In this document: in pieces, positions 28,399 through 37,707 of the stretch | Numbering within the stretch: position 1 is the first letter of the stretch | How the letters are laid out: the number at the start of each line of letters is the position of its first letter | Source: Cedecea davisae DSM 4568 | GTDB lineage: Bacteria; Pseudomonadota; Gammaproteobacteria; Enterobacterales; Enterobacteriaceae | Direction of reading: 5' to 3' | DNA: 64,000 nucleotides | Assembly (NCBI RefSeq): GCF_000412335.2 | Contig: NZ_KE161030.1 | Location: forward strand, 3,425,407 to 3,489,406 | Made by a program: the position numbers and the translations under genes | The notes under the pieces: generated by a model | The model's database searches: none | What the model saw: the letters and a program-made list of their open reading frames with translations, nothing else | Told to the model about the DNA's origin: nothing

Positions 28399-29232
28399 TT
28401 AGATACTAAGCTCGCGCAGCAAGCTTTCGAGCCTTGTTTCTCCCTCTACGGTTTGTGCTCCGGCCTTCAGCCCGCCACGGATCAACCTCTCTGCCGCAGG
28501 CCGGGCGAAGAGCCCAGCCCAGGCATCGTGTTCGCGGTGGAACCCTTCCCGAAGATCGGAGGCCGGGATGGCTTTTTTCGCCGCCTCAATCACGCCTTCA
28601 GGCAAGCTGGCAATGTTGTTCGCCAGTTTCTCAACAAAAGAATCCAGTTCATCATCAGGTAAGGCTCGGTTGATCCAGCCATATCGCTCCGCCAGTTTGG
28701 CCTCAATAAGATCCGCGCCCAGCACCACTTCAAGTGCTCTTCCTCGCGTCATCCTGTCGAACAGATATTGCGTCGCCCCACCGCCAGGAACGATACCCAT
28801 CAATGCTTCACACTGAGCAAGTCCTGCTCGTTTTTCTGCGGCAAATGCCATATCCGCTGCAGCAACAAACTCAGCACCACCGCCCCGGGCCAGGCCTGCC
28901 AGCTTAACGATGGTAACCTGCGGCTGGCTGCGTAAGAGCTCACCAAAAGCCTGGAAAGGATTAAGCTCATCAGGAGCAGCCTTCGCCAGTTCATCGAAGG
29001 CGTGAGGCTCATCAATCAGCGTCATATCAACATGAGCAATAAAGAATTCTGGAATGGCACTCTCAAAAACTAAAACATGGACAGCCGGATCGTTCCGCAC
29101 AGAAAGCAGGACGTGAGTGAGCTCGGACATTAGCGCGACATCAAGAACATTCACCGGCGGATTATTGATCGTCACCGTCAACACGCCATTACGTTGAGAG
29201 CTCAGGATTTTGCTGTAATTTGTCTTTATCAT
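28399..29232 (-). CDS. enoyl-CoA hydratase/isomerase (crotonase) family protein
   Basis: A 277-residue crotonase-fold protein. The oxyanion-hole and catalytic regions are recognisable: LAGLARGGGAEFVAAADMAFA near residue 110 with one catalytic-position glutamate, and AQCEALMGIVPGGGATQYLFDR with the second. Both glutamates of hydratases are therefore kept, consistent with hydration or isomerisation of an acyl-CoA. No CoA ligase or thiolase gene adjoins it, so the pathway is unknown. The start is the ATG at 29232 behind AAAGGAAA. The divergent HxlR regulator 123 bp away is the likely controller. Confidence 0.85.
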   Translation of the reverse strand: MIKTNYSKILSSQRNGVLTVTINNPPVNVLDVALMSELTHVLLSVRNDPAVHVLVFESAIPEFFIAHVDMTLIDEPHAFDELAKAAPDELNPFQAFGELLRSQPQVTIVKLAGLARGGGAEFVAAADMAFAAEKRAGLAQCEALMGIVPGGGATQYLFDRMTRGRALEVVLGADLIEAKLAERYGWINRALPDDELDSFVEKLANNIASLPEGVIEAAKKAIPASDLREGFHREHDAWAGLFARPAAERLIRGGLKAGAQTVEGETRLESLLRELSI

Positions 29233-29290
29233 CGGGGTTTCCTTTATCATCTGGAAAGAGCGAGGTCGTATTTTCGCCATCCCCTGGATA

Positions 29291-29305
29291 GTATATTTTG
29301 GATAC
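29291..29305. promoter_or_regulatory. possible HxlR operator
   Basis: An imperfect palindrome, GTATATTTTGGATAC, lies midway between the crotonase gene and the divergent HxlR gene; HxlR/MarR-type dimers bind short palindromes of this kind. A second ATACC occurs beside the hxlR start. This rests on position and symmetry only. Confidence 0.35.
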
Positions 29306-29355
29306 CTGGCGTCAATTACGCACCTTAAACATCCCAGGGATGCTGGAGGATACCT

Positions 29356-29724
29356 ATGGTTAAGACTGAAACTGTTTATCGGGCAGACTGCCCAAGCCGT
29401 ATCGTGCTCGATCAGATAGCCGATAAGTGGTCAATGATGGTGCTGGAAGTGCTGCGAGAGCCGCAGCGTTTTAATGCCATTAAGCGAAGACTGGATGGCG
29501 TGACGCAGCGAGTCCTGACGCAGACGCTGCGCAAGCTGGAGCGCAACGGCATGGTCAAACGTAAAGTGCTGGATGGCCGGGTGCTCGGCGTGGAATATTC
29601 ACTGACGCCGCTAGGACAATCCTTGCAGGAGCCTTTCTCACGCCTGTTTAACTGGACGCTGGAAAATATAGAGACCATCCAGCGCAGCCAGAAGCTGTAT
29701 GACGCTGAGAGTGAGTCAGTTTAA
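29356..29724 (+). CDS. HxlR family transcriptional regulator
   Basis: A 122-residue winged-helix regulator. The family core is clear: CPSRIVLDQIADKWSMMVLEVL (with the single conserved N-terminal cysteine), RFNAIKRRLDGVTQRVLTQTLRKLERNGMVKR (recognition helix) and VEYSLTPLGQSL. HxlR proteins often sense aldehydes, quinones or electrophiles through that cysteine. It is divergent from the crotonase gene, which is probably its target. Confidence 0.9.
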   Translation: MVKTETVYRADCPSRIVLDQIADKWSMMVLEVLREPQRFNAIKRRLDGVTQRVLTQTLRKLERNGMVKRKVLDGRVLGVEYSLTPLGQSLQEPFSRLFNWTLENIETIQRSQKLYDAESESV

Positions 29725-29905
29725 AACTCGATATCTCAGCAGCGCGTAGTGATAAAACGGGTATGTCGTGCGCTATAAAGCCCGGGCATTACCTACCCAG
29801 GCCCTCCTACAAACATCCTTCGCTGAAGATTCGGCCTTTGTCGATTTCTGGTTTTTTAGTTAAAGAATTTTGGCTATATTTTCGCCAAATGATATCTGTG
29901 CTAGT

Positions 29906-29926
29906 GTATGTGTTAATTACACATAC
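29906..29926. promoter_or_regulatory. palindromic operator of ccdAB
   Basis: The 8-bp arms GTATGTGT and ACACATAC flank a 5-bp centre, 27 bp before the ccdA start. CcdA is a ribbon-helix-helix autorepressor that binds such palindromes, with CcdB as corepressor, so this is the likely autoregulatory site. Confidence 0.65.
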
Positions 29927-29952
29927 AAAAGCGCAGATCTTGAGGAGGAGAA

Positions 29953-30195
29953 ATGCCCGCATCAGCAAGTATACGAGTGAAAAAAACAGTCACTGTCACA
30001 CTAGAGCCAGAGCTGATTCAGGAAGCAAGAGCAGCTGGAATCAACTTGTCACAAACGTTGCGTAATGCTCTAAAGACCGAAATCAAGGAGATTGAAGCTG
30101 CCCGCTGGAAGAAAGAAAACGAAGCCGCAATCGACTATCTGAATCAGCTCACGGAAGAAAACGGGCTGTTATCCGACACCTACAGGACGTTCTAA
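29953..30195 (+). CDS. ccdA: type II antitoxin CcdA
   Basis: An 80-residue antitoxin. The N-terminal half is a ribbon-helix-helix DNA-binding domain (VTVTLEPELIQEARAAGINLSQTLRNAL, about residues 13-40) and the acidic C-terminal half (ARWKKENEAAIDYLNQLTEENGL...) is the toxin-binding arm, including the conserved RW pair. The ribosome site GAGGAGGAG is very strong, as expected for the partner that must be in excess. It is followed by ccdB after 2 bp. It lies in DNA with lower GC than its neighbours, suggesting acquisition. Confidence 0.92.
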   Translation: MPASASIRVKKTVTVTLEPELIQEARAAGINLSQTLRNALKTEIKEIEAARWKKENEAAIDYLNQLTEENGLLSDTYRTF

Positions 30196-30197
30196 TC

Positions 30198-30509
30198 ATG
30201 CAATTCACCGTCTATAAAAATACGGGCAAGCCCACGGCTTATCCGTATTTATTGAATGTTCAGAGCAACATCATTGGGCGCAGAAACACGCGAGTTGTCA
30301 TTCCTTTGTTTCCAGCCGAAAACTATAAAGGACCACGCACAGACAAACTCACCCCAGCCATTAATCTGGCCGGTGAAGATTTTATTGTGATGATTCATGA
30401 ACTCGCGAGTATCCCTGAACGAGTCCTGGGCGCAGAACACTGCAGTGCGGCTGAACATGAAAATACAATAAAAGCAGCGCTTAACTTCCTTTTCTATGGC
30501 ATCGAATAG
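30198..30509 (+). CDS. ccdB: type II toxin CcdB (gyrase poison)
   Basis: A 103-residue toxin of the CcdB/MazF fold; family members trap the GyrA-DNA cleavage complex. Recognisable stretches are MQFTVYKN, LNVQSNIIGRRNTRVVIPLFPAE and the C-terminal NFLFYGIE. The F-plasmid toxin ends in Trp-Gly-Ile, and these residues are required for gyrase poisoning; here Tyr replaces Trp, Gly-Ile is kept, and one Glu is added. Toxicity may thus be changed. The gene is intact and coupled to ccdA. Confidence 0.92.
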   Translation: MQFTVYKNTGKPTAYPYLLNVQSNIIGRRNTRVVIPLFPAENYKGPRTDKLTPAINLAGEDFIVMIHELASIPERVLGAEHCSAAEHENTIKAALNFLFYGIE

Positions 30510-30554
30510 CTCCCCCTTCGGAAACAGAATCCGCTTTAAAGCGAGACCAGACTG

Positions 30555-31403
30555 ATGACAACGCGCGGCAAAACGAGCAGAGACTGGGTTGATATCAACC
30601 GCGATAAAGAGAGCGGTATAGAAAGCATTAACGCCCATTTCTCCGGCCACGCTTATGACGCGCACGATCACGACGAAGTACTTGTCGGCGTGACGCAGCA
30701 AGGGCTCCAGCGCTTTAACTGCCACCGCGCCACGCACACCAGCCATCCGGGCAGAGCCATTCTGATTGAACCGGGCGCGGTACACGACGGCCACGCACCC
30801 GAAGCCGAAGGCTTTACCTACGCGATGCTCTACCTGCCCCAGGCCTGGGTGAGCGAGAACATGCAGCGCCGTGGGCTGGGTAATATCTCCACGCTGGAAG
30901 CCGCCTTCCATAACACCCTGGCGGACGACCCGCAGCTCAGCATTGCTATCCGGCAGGCGTTTTTTGCCGTCCACCATCGAGAAGGCCAACTCGCCCGCGA
31001 CCAGACGCTCGACCACCTTGTCGCCCTGCTTTCACGCCACATCAGCATCAGGCCGCCTTCGGCCTCAAACGATGCGCTCAGGCAAATGTATGAAGTCAGG
31101 GATTTTCTTCACGATCGTATGCATCTGGACATCGGCCTGGGCGAACTCGCCCTGCACTCCGGCATCGACAGGTTCCGGCTCAACCGCCAGTTTAAGCAGG
31201 CTTTTGGTCAGTCGCCTCACGCTTACCTTGTGCGGCTTCGCCTGCGCACCGCCCGGGCGCTACTGGCCCAGGGGAAAGAGCCTGCGCTGGTCGCCTCGCA
31301 AACCGGATTTGCCGACCAAAGCCACATGGGACGCTGGTTCCAGCGCGCCTATCGCCTCTCCCCCGTCGCCTACCAGCGCCGCTGCACAAACGTTCTATAC
31401 TGA
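30555..31403 (+). CDS. AraC family transcriptional regulator
   Basis: A 282-residue regulator with an N-terminal cupin-like sensor (DAHDHDEVLVGVTQQGLQRF and HPGRAILIEPGAVHDGHAP, about residues 35-80) and a C-terminal pair of helix-turn-helix motifs (about 183-280; LHSGIDRFRLNRQFKQAFGQSPHAYLVRLRLRTARALL and ASQTGFADQSHMGRWFQRAYRLSPVAYQRR). It lies 57 bp before the DUF2000 gene in the same direction; AraC plus DUF2000 pairs recur in enterobacteria, so they are probably linked in function. Confidence 0.9.
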   Translation: MTTRGKTSRDWVDINRDKESGIESINAHFSGHAYDAHDHDEVLVGVTQQGLQRFNCHRATHTSHPGRAILIEPGAVHDGHAPEAEGFTYAMLYLPQAWVSENMQRRGLGNISTLEAAFHNTLADDPQLSIAIRQAFFAVHHREGQLARDQTLDHLVALLSRHISIRPPSASNDALRQMYEVRDFLHDRMHLDIGLGELALHSGIDRFRLNRQFKQAFGQSPHAYLVRLRLRTARALLAQGKEPALVASQTGFADQSHMGRWFQRAYRLSPVAYQRRCTNVLY

Positions 31404-31460
31404 CCGCCCTGCCATCTCCGATGATGTCTTCCCCGAAAGATGAACGGAGAAGCAGGACAG

Positions 31461-31868
31461 ATGTTTGATACCAAAATTGCCTTTATCGTACGCGACGATT
31501 TACCCACCTGGCAGCGCCTGAACGTAGTGGCGTTTCTCGGCACCGGAGTGGCAGCCGCCTCCCCGGAAATCATGGGTGCGCCATACGTGGACGCAAAAGG
31601 CCGTGAATACGGCAATTTGTCCGGCCAGCCGATGCTGATTTTCGAATCCGATCTCGCCGGGCTGCAAACCGCTCACCGCAAAGGCCTGGAGCGCGAGCTC
31701 ACCCTGCTCCCTTACGTGCACGCCATGTTTTCCACCGGGCATGACGCAGCCAACCGGGAAGTCTTTAAAGCGGAAAATGCCGACAACATGAACCTGGTCG
31801 GCCTGGCGATGCGCGGCCCGAAGAAGGTGGTGGATAAGGTGATAAAGGGGTTGGCGCTGCATAAGTAG
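31461..31868 (+). CDS. DUF2000 family protein
   Basis: A 135-residue protein of the DUF2000 family, whose members have a peptidyl-tRNA-hydrolase-like alpha/beta fold without known activity. Family-like stretches are FIVRDDLPTWQRLNVVAFLGTG and NREVFKAENADNMNLVGLAMRGPKK. The start is the ATG at 31461 with AGGA upstream; an in-frame ATG seven codons earlier is possible. It follows the AraC gene closely. Function unknown. Confidence 0.82.
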   Translation: MFDTKIAFIVRDDLPTWQRLNVVAFLGTGVAAASPEIMGAPYVDAKGREYGNLSGQPMLIFESDLAGLQTAHRKGLERELTLLPYVHAMFSTGHDAANREVFKAENADNMNLVGLAMRGPKKVVDKVIKGLALHK

Positions 31869-32002
31869 AGTTAGACAATTAATAGAACATTAGGCCCACA
31901 ATTACTGAGAAATTCCATTAAGTGTGGGCTTTACATTAAAACTGAAGCTGAAAACCAACGTGCCAATTACAAAACCTTCATATCTAATTCAAATAATGAA
32001 AA

Positions 32003-32224
32003 TCATCTCTCATATTTGAATTTTACGAAGTGGTTAATGAATGCATTTAAACCATCACCACTGACAGCAAGTTTTTTCATTTTTTCTACGTTATCAGCCC
32101 CAGCACTTGCATAACTATAGGTGTAATCTCGCGCTGTACCTTCGAACCATACTTTTATAAATGTATTTCCTAATTCATAACCACGAACACCAGAGTCATT
32201 ATTTATATCTTTGTAAATTTCCAT
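32003..32224 (-). CDS. small KTSC-like protein
   Basis: A 73-residue soluble protein. The layout (DSGVRGYELGNTFIKVWFEG, then TYSYASAGADNVEKMKKLAVSGDGLNAFINHFVK) resembles the KTSC domain, a short domain found alone and with lysyl-tRNA synthetase or phage proteins. GGAGG lies just before the ATG. The gene and its flanks (31.87-32.55 kb) are markedly AT-rich compared with the rest of the window, which suggests horizontal origin. Function unknown. Confidence 0.7.
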   Translation of the reverse strand: MEIYKDINNDSGVRGYELGNTFIKVWFEGTARDYTYSYASAGADNVEKMKKLAVSGDGLNAFINHFVKFKYER

Positions 32225-32544
32225 TAGAAATCCTCCAATAGTAAAAAGATCTGATTACGATGAAAAAATAACACTACGAGCCTATTATTATCGGAGGGTT
32301 TGATAAAAGCAATGACCACTGAGCTACCATTTTTTGTCTTTAATATAAGCAAGCAAATAGTTGTCAACTAAAACAGTCCTCGTGTCAATTTAAACAACCG
32401 TTCTCACTCCCCACTCTCATATCCTACCCATACTTACCCTCGATTATATTAAATAGGTTATGAATGTAGTTACCTTAATAGAATCCATATATGGGCTAAT
32501 GCATCATATATACCTGCATTATGTAATATACAGCGGCAATGAAC
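32225..32544. other. AT-rich gene-free stretch
   Basis: About 320 bp, strongly AT-rich, between the KTSC-like and Ner-like genes. I see no convincing gene, palindrome or promoter; a short frame from 32460 to the right runs antisense into the Ner-like gene and looks fortuitous. The composition fits a remnant of acquired DNA. Confidence 0.5.
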
Positions 32545-32811
32545 TCAATCACTTCGTAGCCGAATATTTCCTGCTGCATTTTTCTCAATTTCTTCTACAT
32601 CCACGTTTTTATAGCGCGAAGGCCAAATCTCTTGAGGCTGCTTGCCCAGCGCTTCCGCAATAAGCCGCTCGCCCTTCGGCCAGCGCCTGGTTAACGCGTT
32701 TGCCAGCGTCGATGACGCGAGCCCGGAATCCCTGGATAATGCCGCCAGCGATGTGCCTTTCTTCCTGATGCCAGCGATGATATCCGCCGGATGCCAGTCC
32801 TGTGCTTTCAT
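32545..32811 (-). CDS. Ner/Nlp-like winged-helix DNA-binding protein
   Basis: An 88-residue DNA-binding protein of the Ner family (phage Mu Ner, E. coli SfsB/Nlp). The signature is DWHPADIIAGIRKKGTSLAALSRDSGLASSTLANALTRRWPKGERLIAEALGKQPQEIWPSRY. E. coli SfsB is close in the same region but lies elsewhere on the chromosome. AGAGAAAGC precedes the ATG. It stands alone beside guaA, between the AT-rich stretch and the guaBA terminator, and may be a domesticated phage regulator; its target is unknown. Confidence 0.88.
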   Translation of the reverse strand: MKAQDWHPADIIAGIRKKGTSLAALSRDSGLASSTLANALTRRWPKGERLIAEALGKQPQEIWPSRYKNVDVEEIEKNAAGNIRLRSD

Positions 32812-32960
32812 GCTTTCTCTCCCGTGTTTGATGTTTCAACATGGATAAGCATCGCCTTTGTTCGCAATGTACTCCACGGACTATGAGTCACATACGTTAG
32901 TTTTTTGCGGGACGAAGGTGATTAAGGGGAAGTGATTACGGAGGGGGATATTCGAAGGAT

Positions 32961-33004
32961 AAAAAAATCGCCAGAAAATCCTTCGATTTTACTGGCGATT
33001 TTTT
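32961..33004. terminator. terminator of guaBA
   Basis: A long hairpin, aaaatcgccag with inner stem aaaatc-cttc-gatttt and closing actggcgatttt, is flanked by A- and T-tracts on both sides. It begins 32 bp beyond the guaA stop on the minus strand and can terminate in both directions. Confidence 0.88.
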
Positions 33005-33036
33005 GAAGCTAGCGGTTTTTAGTCAGCGCTAAAAAC

Positions 33037-34614
33037 TTATTCCCACTCAATCGTAGCAGGCGGTTTACCAGAAATATCGTAAACCACGCGGGAGATGCCG
33101 TTCACTTCGTTGATGATGCGGTTGGACACGCGGCCGAGGAAGTCGTAAGGCAGGTGCGCCCAGTGCGCGGTCATAAAGTCGATGGTTTCTACCGCACGCA
33201 GGGAAACAACCCAGTCGTACTTGCGGCCATCGCCCATTACGCCCACGGAACGGACCGGCAGGAACACGGTGAACGCCTGGCTCACTTTGTTGTACAGGTC
33301 AGCTTTGTGCAGCTCTTCGATGAAGATAGCATCGGCGCGGCGCAGCAGGTCGCAGTACTCTTTCTTCACTTCACCCAGCACACGAACGCCGAGGCCTGGG
33401 CCCGGGAACGGGTGACGGTAAAGCATGTCGTACGGCAGGCCAAGCTCGAGACCGATTTTACGCACTTCGTCTTTGAACAGCTCACGCAGCGGCTCAACCA
33501 GGCCCATCTTCATCTCTTTCGGCAGGCCGCCCACGTTGTGGTGAGATTTGATGACGTGCGCTTTACCGGTCGCGGAGGCCGCAGACTCGATAACGTCAGG
33601 GTAGATGGTGCCCTGCGCCAGCCATTTAACGTCTTCCAGCTTCAGCGCTTCTTCGTCAAACACTTCAACGAACACGCGGCCGATGATTTTACGCTTGGCT
33701 TCCGGGTCGTTCTCGCCCGCCAGCGCGGTCAGGAAGCGCTCTTCGCCTTCAACATGAACGATGTTCAGGCCGAAGTGGTCGCCGAACATGTCCATTACCT
33801 GAGCGGCTTCGTTCAGGCGCAGCAGGCCGTTGTCCACGAATACGCAGGTCAGTTTTTTGCCGATGGCGCGGTGCAGCAGCATCGCCGTCACGGAGGAGTC
33901 AACGCCGCCGGACAGGCCGAGGATAACTTTGTCGTTACCGACCTGCTCACGGATGCGGACGATCGCATCTTCGATGATTTTTGCCGGGGTCCACAGCGCT
34001 TCGCAGCCGCAGATTTCCAGAACAAAACGCTCCAGCAGACGCTGGCCCTGACGGGTGTGGGTCACTTCCGGGTGGAACTGCACGCCGTAGAAGCGTTTTT
34101 CTTCGTTGGCCATAATGGCAAACGGGCAGGTCTCGGTGCTGGCAACGGTCACGAAGTCAGACGGGATGGCGGTAACTTTATCACCGTGGCTCATCCACAC
34201 GTCCAGCAGCGGCTGGCCGGCTGCGCTCAGAGAGTCTTCGATGCCGCGAACCAGGGCGCTGTCGGTTTTAACCTCAACCTGCGCATAGCCAAATTCACGC
34301 TCGGTAGAACTTTCAACGTGGCCGCCAAGCTGCATTGCCATGGTCTGCATGCCGTAGCACACGCCAAACACCGGCACGCCAGCTGTAAACACATACTCAG
34401 GCGCGCGCGGGCTGTTCTCTTCGGTGGTGCTTTCCGGGCCGCCGGAGAGAATGATGCCGCTTGGGTTGAACTCACGAATTTGAGCTTCGGTAACATCCCA
34501 TGCCCACAGTTCGCAGTAAACGCCCAGCTCACGGACGCGGCGCGCCACCAGCTGAGTGTACTGAGAACCGAAGTCGAGGATCAGGATGCGATGTTTATGA
34601 ATGTTTTCCGTCAT
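33037..34614 (-). CDS. guaA: GMP synthase (glutamine-hydrolysing) GuaA
   Basis: Amidates XMP to GMP using glutamine and ATP. The 525 residues equal the E. coli enzyme. The class I glutamine amidotransferase domain has the nucleophile in [11 protein letters not shown] and the His-Glu pair in QFHPEVTHT; the ATP pyrophosphatase domain has the P-loop [14 protein letters not shown] near residue 230; the C-terminal dimerisation domain ends in PPATIEWE. It follows guaB by 67 bp containing a stable stem-loop, and both are controlled from the guaB promoter. Confidence 0.99.
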   Translation of the reverse strand: MTENIHKHRILILDFGSQYTQLVARRVRELGVYCELWAWDVTEAQIREFNPSGIILSGGPESTTEENSPRAPEYVFTAGVPVFGVCYGMQTMAMQLGGHVESSTEREFGYAQVEVKTDSALVRGIEDSLSAAGQPLLDVWMSHGDKVTAIPSDFVTVASTETCPFAIMANEEKRFYGVQFHPEVTHTRQGQRLLERFVLEICGCEALWTPAKIIEDAIVRIREQVGNDKVILGLSGGVDSSVTAMLLHRAIGKKLTCVFVDNGLLRLNEAAQVMDMFGDHFGLNIVHVEGEERFLTALAGENDPEAKRKIIGRVFVEVFDEEALKLEDVKWLAQGTIYPDVIESAASATGKAHVIKSHHNVGGLPKEMKMGLVEPLRELFKDEVRKIGLELGLPYDMLYRHPFPGPGLGVRVLGEVKKEYCDLLRRADAIFIEELHKADLYNKVSQAFTVFLPVRSVGVMGDGRKYDWVVSLRAVETIDFMTAHWAHLPYDFLGRVSNRIINEVNGISRVVYDISGKPPATIEWE

Positions 34615-34653
34615 TGACGTTAATTCCGAGGCAAGTGAAACGAGAATATAAAG

Positions 34654-34674
34654 AGCCCGGCGCGTGGCCGGGCT
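34654..34674 (-). promoter_or_regulatory. stem-loop in the guaB-guaA gap
   Basis: An 8-bp stem (agcccggc and gccgggct) with a 5-base loop lies directly after guaB. It has no T-tract, so it is more likely to protect the guaB message end or adjust guaA expression than to terminate. Confidence 0.5.
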
Positions 34675-34681
34675 AGTGAAA

Positions 34682-36148
34682 TCAGGAGCCCATGCGGTAG
34701 TTCGGAGACTCTTTAGTGATGGTCACGTCGTGAACGTGACTTTCCTGAATACCCGCACCGCTGATGCGTACGAATTCCGCTTTGGTACGCAGCGCGTCGA
34801 TAGTACCACAGCCGGTCAGGCCCATACAGGAACGCAGGCCGCCCATCTGCTGGTGAACGATCTCTTTCAGGCGGCCTTTATAAGCCACGCGGCCTTCGAT
34901 ACCTTCCGGTACCAGTTTGTCTGCTGCGTTGTCGGTCTGGAAGTAACGGTCGGAAGAGCCTTTGGACATCGCGCCCAGAGAACCCATGCCGCGGTAGGAT
35001 TTGAAAGCACGGCCCTGGTAGAGTTCGATTTCGCCCGGAGACTCTTCGGTACCTGCCAGCATGCCGCCAACCATTACCGCAGCTGCACCAGCGGCGATAG
35101 CTTTAGCGATGTCGCCGGAGAAGCGGATCCCGCCGTCGGCGATGACCGGAATACCGGTGCCTTCCAGCGCTTCAACCGCATCAGCCACGGCAGTAATCTG
35201 CGGAACGCCAACGCCGGTTACGATACGAGTAGTACAGATGGAGCCAGGACCGATGCCGACCTTAACAGCGCTACAGCCAGCTTCTGCCAGGGCGCGAGCA
35301 CCAGCGGCGGTTGCTACGTTACCGCCGATGATTTGCAGGTCAGGATATTTAGCACGGGTTTCACGAATACGTTGCAGAACGCCTTCGGAGTGGCCGTGAG
35401 AGGAGTCAATCAGCAGAATATCAACGCCAGCGGCGACCAGAGCGTCAACACGCTCTTCGTTGCCTGCGCCTGCGCCAACCGCAGCCCCAACACGCAGACG
35501 GCCCTGCTCGTCTTTACAGGCGTTAGGTTTACGCTCTGCTTTCTGGAAGTCTTTAACGGTGATCATGCCCAGCAGGTGGAACCCGCCGTCAACAACCAGC
35601 GCTTTCTCAACGCGTTTTTCGTGCATTTTAGACAGCACAACGTCGCGGGCTTCGCCTTCTTTAACGGTAACCAGACGCTCTTTCGGAGTCATATACACGC
35701 TAACAGGCTGGCTCAGGTCGGTTACGAAGCGCACGTCGCGGCCGGTGATGATGCCGACCAGTTCGTTTTCTTCGGTGACTACCGGGTAACCGGCAAAGCC
35801 GTTACGCTCGGTTAACTCTTTCACTTCACGCAGGGTGGTGGTTGGCAGCACGGTTTGCGGGTCGGTTACCACGCCACTTTCGTGTTTTTTAACGCGCTTT
35901 ACTTCTTCTGCCTGGCGTTCAATCGACATATTTTTGTGGATGAAACCAAGACCGCCTTCCTGCGCCAGGGCGATAGCCAGACGCGCTTCCGTCACGGTAT
36001 CCATCGCTGCGGACAGCATAGGGATATTCAGACGAATAGTTTTGGTCAGTTGGGTGCCGAGATCGGCCGTGTTCGGCAGAACAGTAGAGTGAGCTGGAAC
36101 GAGGAGAACGTCGTCAAACGTCAGTGCTTCTTTAGCGATACGTAGCAT
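34682..36148 (-). CDS. guaB: IMP dehydrogenase GuaB
   Basis: NAD-dependent oxidation of IMP to XMP, the committed step to guanine nucleotides. The 488 residues equal the E. coli enzyme. A TIM barrel is interrupted by a CBS (Bateman) pair at about residues 95-205; the catalytic cysteine is in [13 protein letters not shown] near residue 305, and the flap contains SSDRYFQ. Its start agrees with E. coli [13 protein letters not shown]. It is divergent from xseA; the 169-bp gap carries a weak PurR-like palindrome. Confidence 0.99.
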   Translation of the reverse strand: MLRIAKEALTFDDVLLVPAHSTVLPNTADLGTQLTKTIRLNIPMLSAAMDTVTEARLAIALAQEGGLGFIHKNMSIERQAEEVKRVKKHESGVVTDPQTVLPTTTLREVKELTERNGFAGYPVVTEENELVGIITGRDVRFVTDLSQPVSVYMTPKERLVTVKEGEARDVVLSKMHEKRVEKALVVDGGFHLLGMITVKDFQKAERKPNACKDEQGRLRVGAAVGAGAGNEERVDALVAAGVDILLIDSSHGHSEGVLQRIRETRAKYPDLQIIGGNVATAAGARALAEAGCSAVKVGIGPGSICTTRIVTGVGVPQITAVADAVEALEGTGIPVIADGGIRFSGDIAKAIAAGAAAVMVGGMLAGTEESPGEIELYQGRAFKSYRGMGSLGAMSKGSSDRYFQTDNAADKLVPEGIEGRVAYKGRLKEIVHQQMGGLRSCMGLTGCGTIDALRTKAEFVRISGAGIQESHVHDVTITKESPNYRMGS

Positions 36149-36209
36149 GGCAATATCTCAACCTGGGGTGAATGAGAACAGATAAAATATTGCCGCGGCA
36201 TTATACAGA

Positions 36210-36225
36210 GCGTAAGCGATTGCAT
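36210..36225. promoter_or_regulatory. weak PurR-like site upstream of guaB
   Basis: GCGTAAGCGATTGCAT matches the PurR consensus at 11 of 16 positions. guaBA is a known PurR target and the location suits the guaB promoter, but the match is poor. Confidence 0.4.
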
Positions 36226-36317
36226 CCACACTTTTTTCGCAAAACTCCTTGCTAATGGCGAAACGGAAGGTAGTATCGACCTATTAACCTGCTGATTTAA
36301 AATTTGATCCAGCTCAC

Positions 36318-37703
36318 ATGCCGACACAAAATTCTCCCTCAATTTATACCGTTTCACGCCTGAATCAGACGGTGCGTCTGCTGCTGGAGCAGGAGATGGG
36401 TCAGGTCTGGATCAGCGGTGAAATTTCCAACTTCAGCCAGCCTTCTTCCGGCCACTGGTACTTCACGCTGAAAGACGATACCGCCCAGGTTCGCTGCGCG
36501 ATGTTCCGCAACAGTAACCGTAGGGTAACGTTCCGCCCGCAGCACGGGCAGCAGGTTTTAGTCCGCGCCAACATCACGCTTTACGAACCGCGCGGCGATT
36601 ACCAAATCATCGTCGAAAGCATGCAGCCTGCCGGTGAAGGGCTGTTGCAGCAGCAGTATGAGCAGCTCAAGCAGAAGCTGAGCGCCGAGGGGCTGTTCGA
36701 CCAGGCACACAAGCAGCCGCTGCCCGTTCCCGCTCGTCAGGTCGGGGTTATTACCTCTAAAACCGGCGCGGCGCTGCACGACGTGCTGCACGTATTACAG
36801 CGCCGCGATCCGTCCCTGCCGGTCATTATCTATCCAACCGCCGTTCAGGGCGCAGACGCCCCGCTGCAAATCGTGCGAGCTATTGAACTTGCTAACCTGC
36901 GTAATGAATGTGATGTGCTGATTGTCGGGCGCGGCGGCGGCTCGCTGGAAGATTTGTGGAGCTTCAACGATGAGCGTGTTGCACGAGCAATTTTCGCGAG
37001 CAAGATCCCGGTCGTTAGCGCCGTAGGGCATGAAACTGACCTCACGATCGCTGATTTTGTCGCTGATTTACGTGCGCCAACACCTTCCGCCGCGGCGGAA
37101 ATCGTCAGCCGTAATCAGCTCGAACTTCTGCGCCAAATCCAGTCCCAGCAGCAGCGCATGGAAATGGCGATGGATTATTATCTGGCGCAGCGCACTCAGC
37201 GCTTTACGCGCCTGCATCACCGCCTGCAACAGCAGCATCCTCAGCTGCGTTTAGCCCGCCAGCAAACCACGCTTGAGCGCCTGCGCCAGCGGCTCAATGT
37301 GGCAATAGACGGAAAAGTTCGCCGTGCCAACCAGCAGCAGCAGCGCCTGGCTCAGCGTCTTAATCAGCAGCAACCTCAGCCGCGCATTCATCGCGCCCAG
37401 TCTCGGTTACAGCAGCTTGAATACCGCCTGTCGCAGTTAGTAAGCGCTCAGCTCAGCCAGACAAAACAACGCTTTGGCACCGCCCTGGCGCAGCTTGAGG
37501 CGGTTAGCCCGCTGGCAACCCTGGCGCGTGGCTATAGCGTCACTACGGCCGAAGACGGCAAGCTGCTGAAGAAAACCAAACAGGTGAAGTCCGGAGACAC
37601 GCTAACCACGCGCCTGGACGACGGCTGGGTCGAGAGTCAGGTTACGGGCATCAAACCGGTGAAAGCGCCGCGTAAGCGTAAGCCAGCGGCGAAAGACGAG
37701 TAA
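36318..37703 (+). CDS. xseA: exodeoxyribonuclease VII large subunit XseA
   Basis: Large subunit of the single-strand-specific exonuclease VII, which works with several XseB subunits. The protein has 461 residues against 456 in E. coli. The N-terminal OB fold ([35 protein letters not shown]) is followed by the catalytic region with [23 protein letters not shown] and [21 protein letters not shown], then a long glutamine- and arginine-rich coiled coil (about 275-400). It is divergent from guaB and ends 4 bp from the convergent yfgJ stop. Confidence 0.98.
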   Translation: MPTQNSPSIYTVSRLNQTVRLLLEQEMGQVWISGEISNFSQPSSGHWYFTLKDDTAQVRCAMFRNSNRRVTFRPQHGQQVLVRANITLYEPRGDYQIIVESMQPAGEGLLQQQYEQLKQKLSAEGLFDQAHKQPLPVPARQVGVITSKTGAALHDVLHVLQRRDPSLPVIIYPTAVQGADAPLQIVRAIELANLRNECDVLIVGRGGGSLEDLWSFNDERVARAIFASKIPVVSAVGHETDLTIADFVADLRAPTPSAAAEIVSRNQLELLRQIQSQQQRMEMAMDYYLAQRTQRFTRLHHRLQQQHPQLRLARQQTTLERLRQRLNVAIDGKVRRANQQQQRLAQRLNQQQPQPRIHRAQSRLQQLEYRLSQLVSAQLSQTKQRFGTALAQLEAVSPLATLARGYSVTTAEDGKLLKKTKQVKSGDTLTTRLDDGWVESQVTGIKPVKAPRKRKPAAKDE

Positions 37704-37707
37704 GAAA

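Noticed and set aside
29763-30065. 100-codon frame overlapping the ccd promoter and ccdA
   Set aside because: It covers the ccd palindrome and runs in another frame through ccdA, with no ribosome site or family resemblance.
33154-35815. Long open frames on the plus strand opposite guaA (487 codons) and guaB (383 codons)
   Set aside because: They are exact mirror frames of highly conserved genes with strong codon bias. Their translations have no recognisable domain, hydrophobic pattern or ribosome site.
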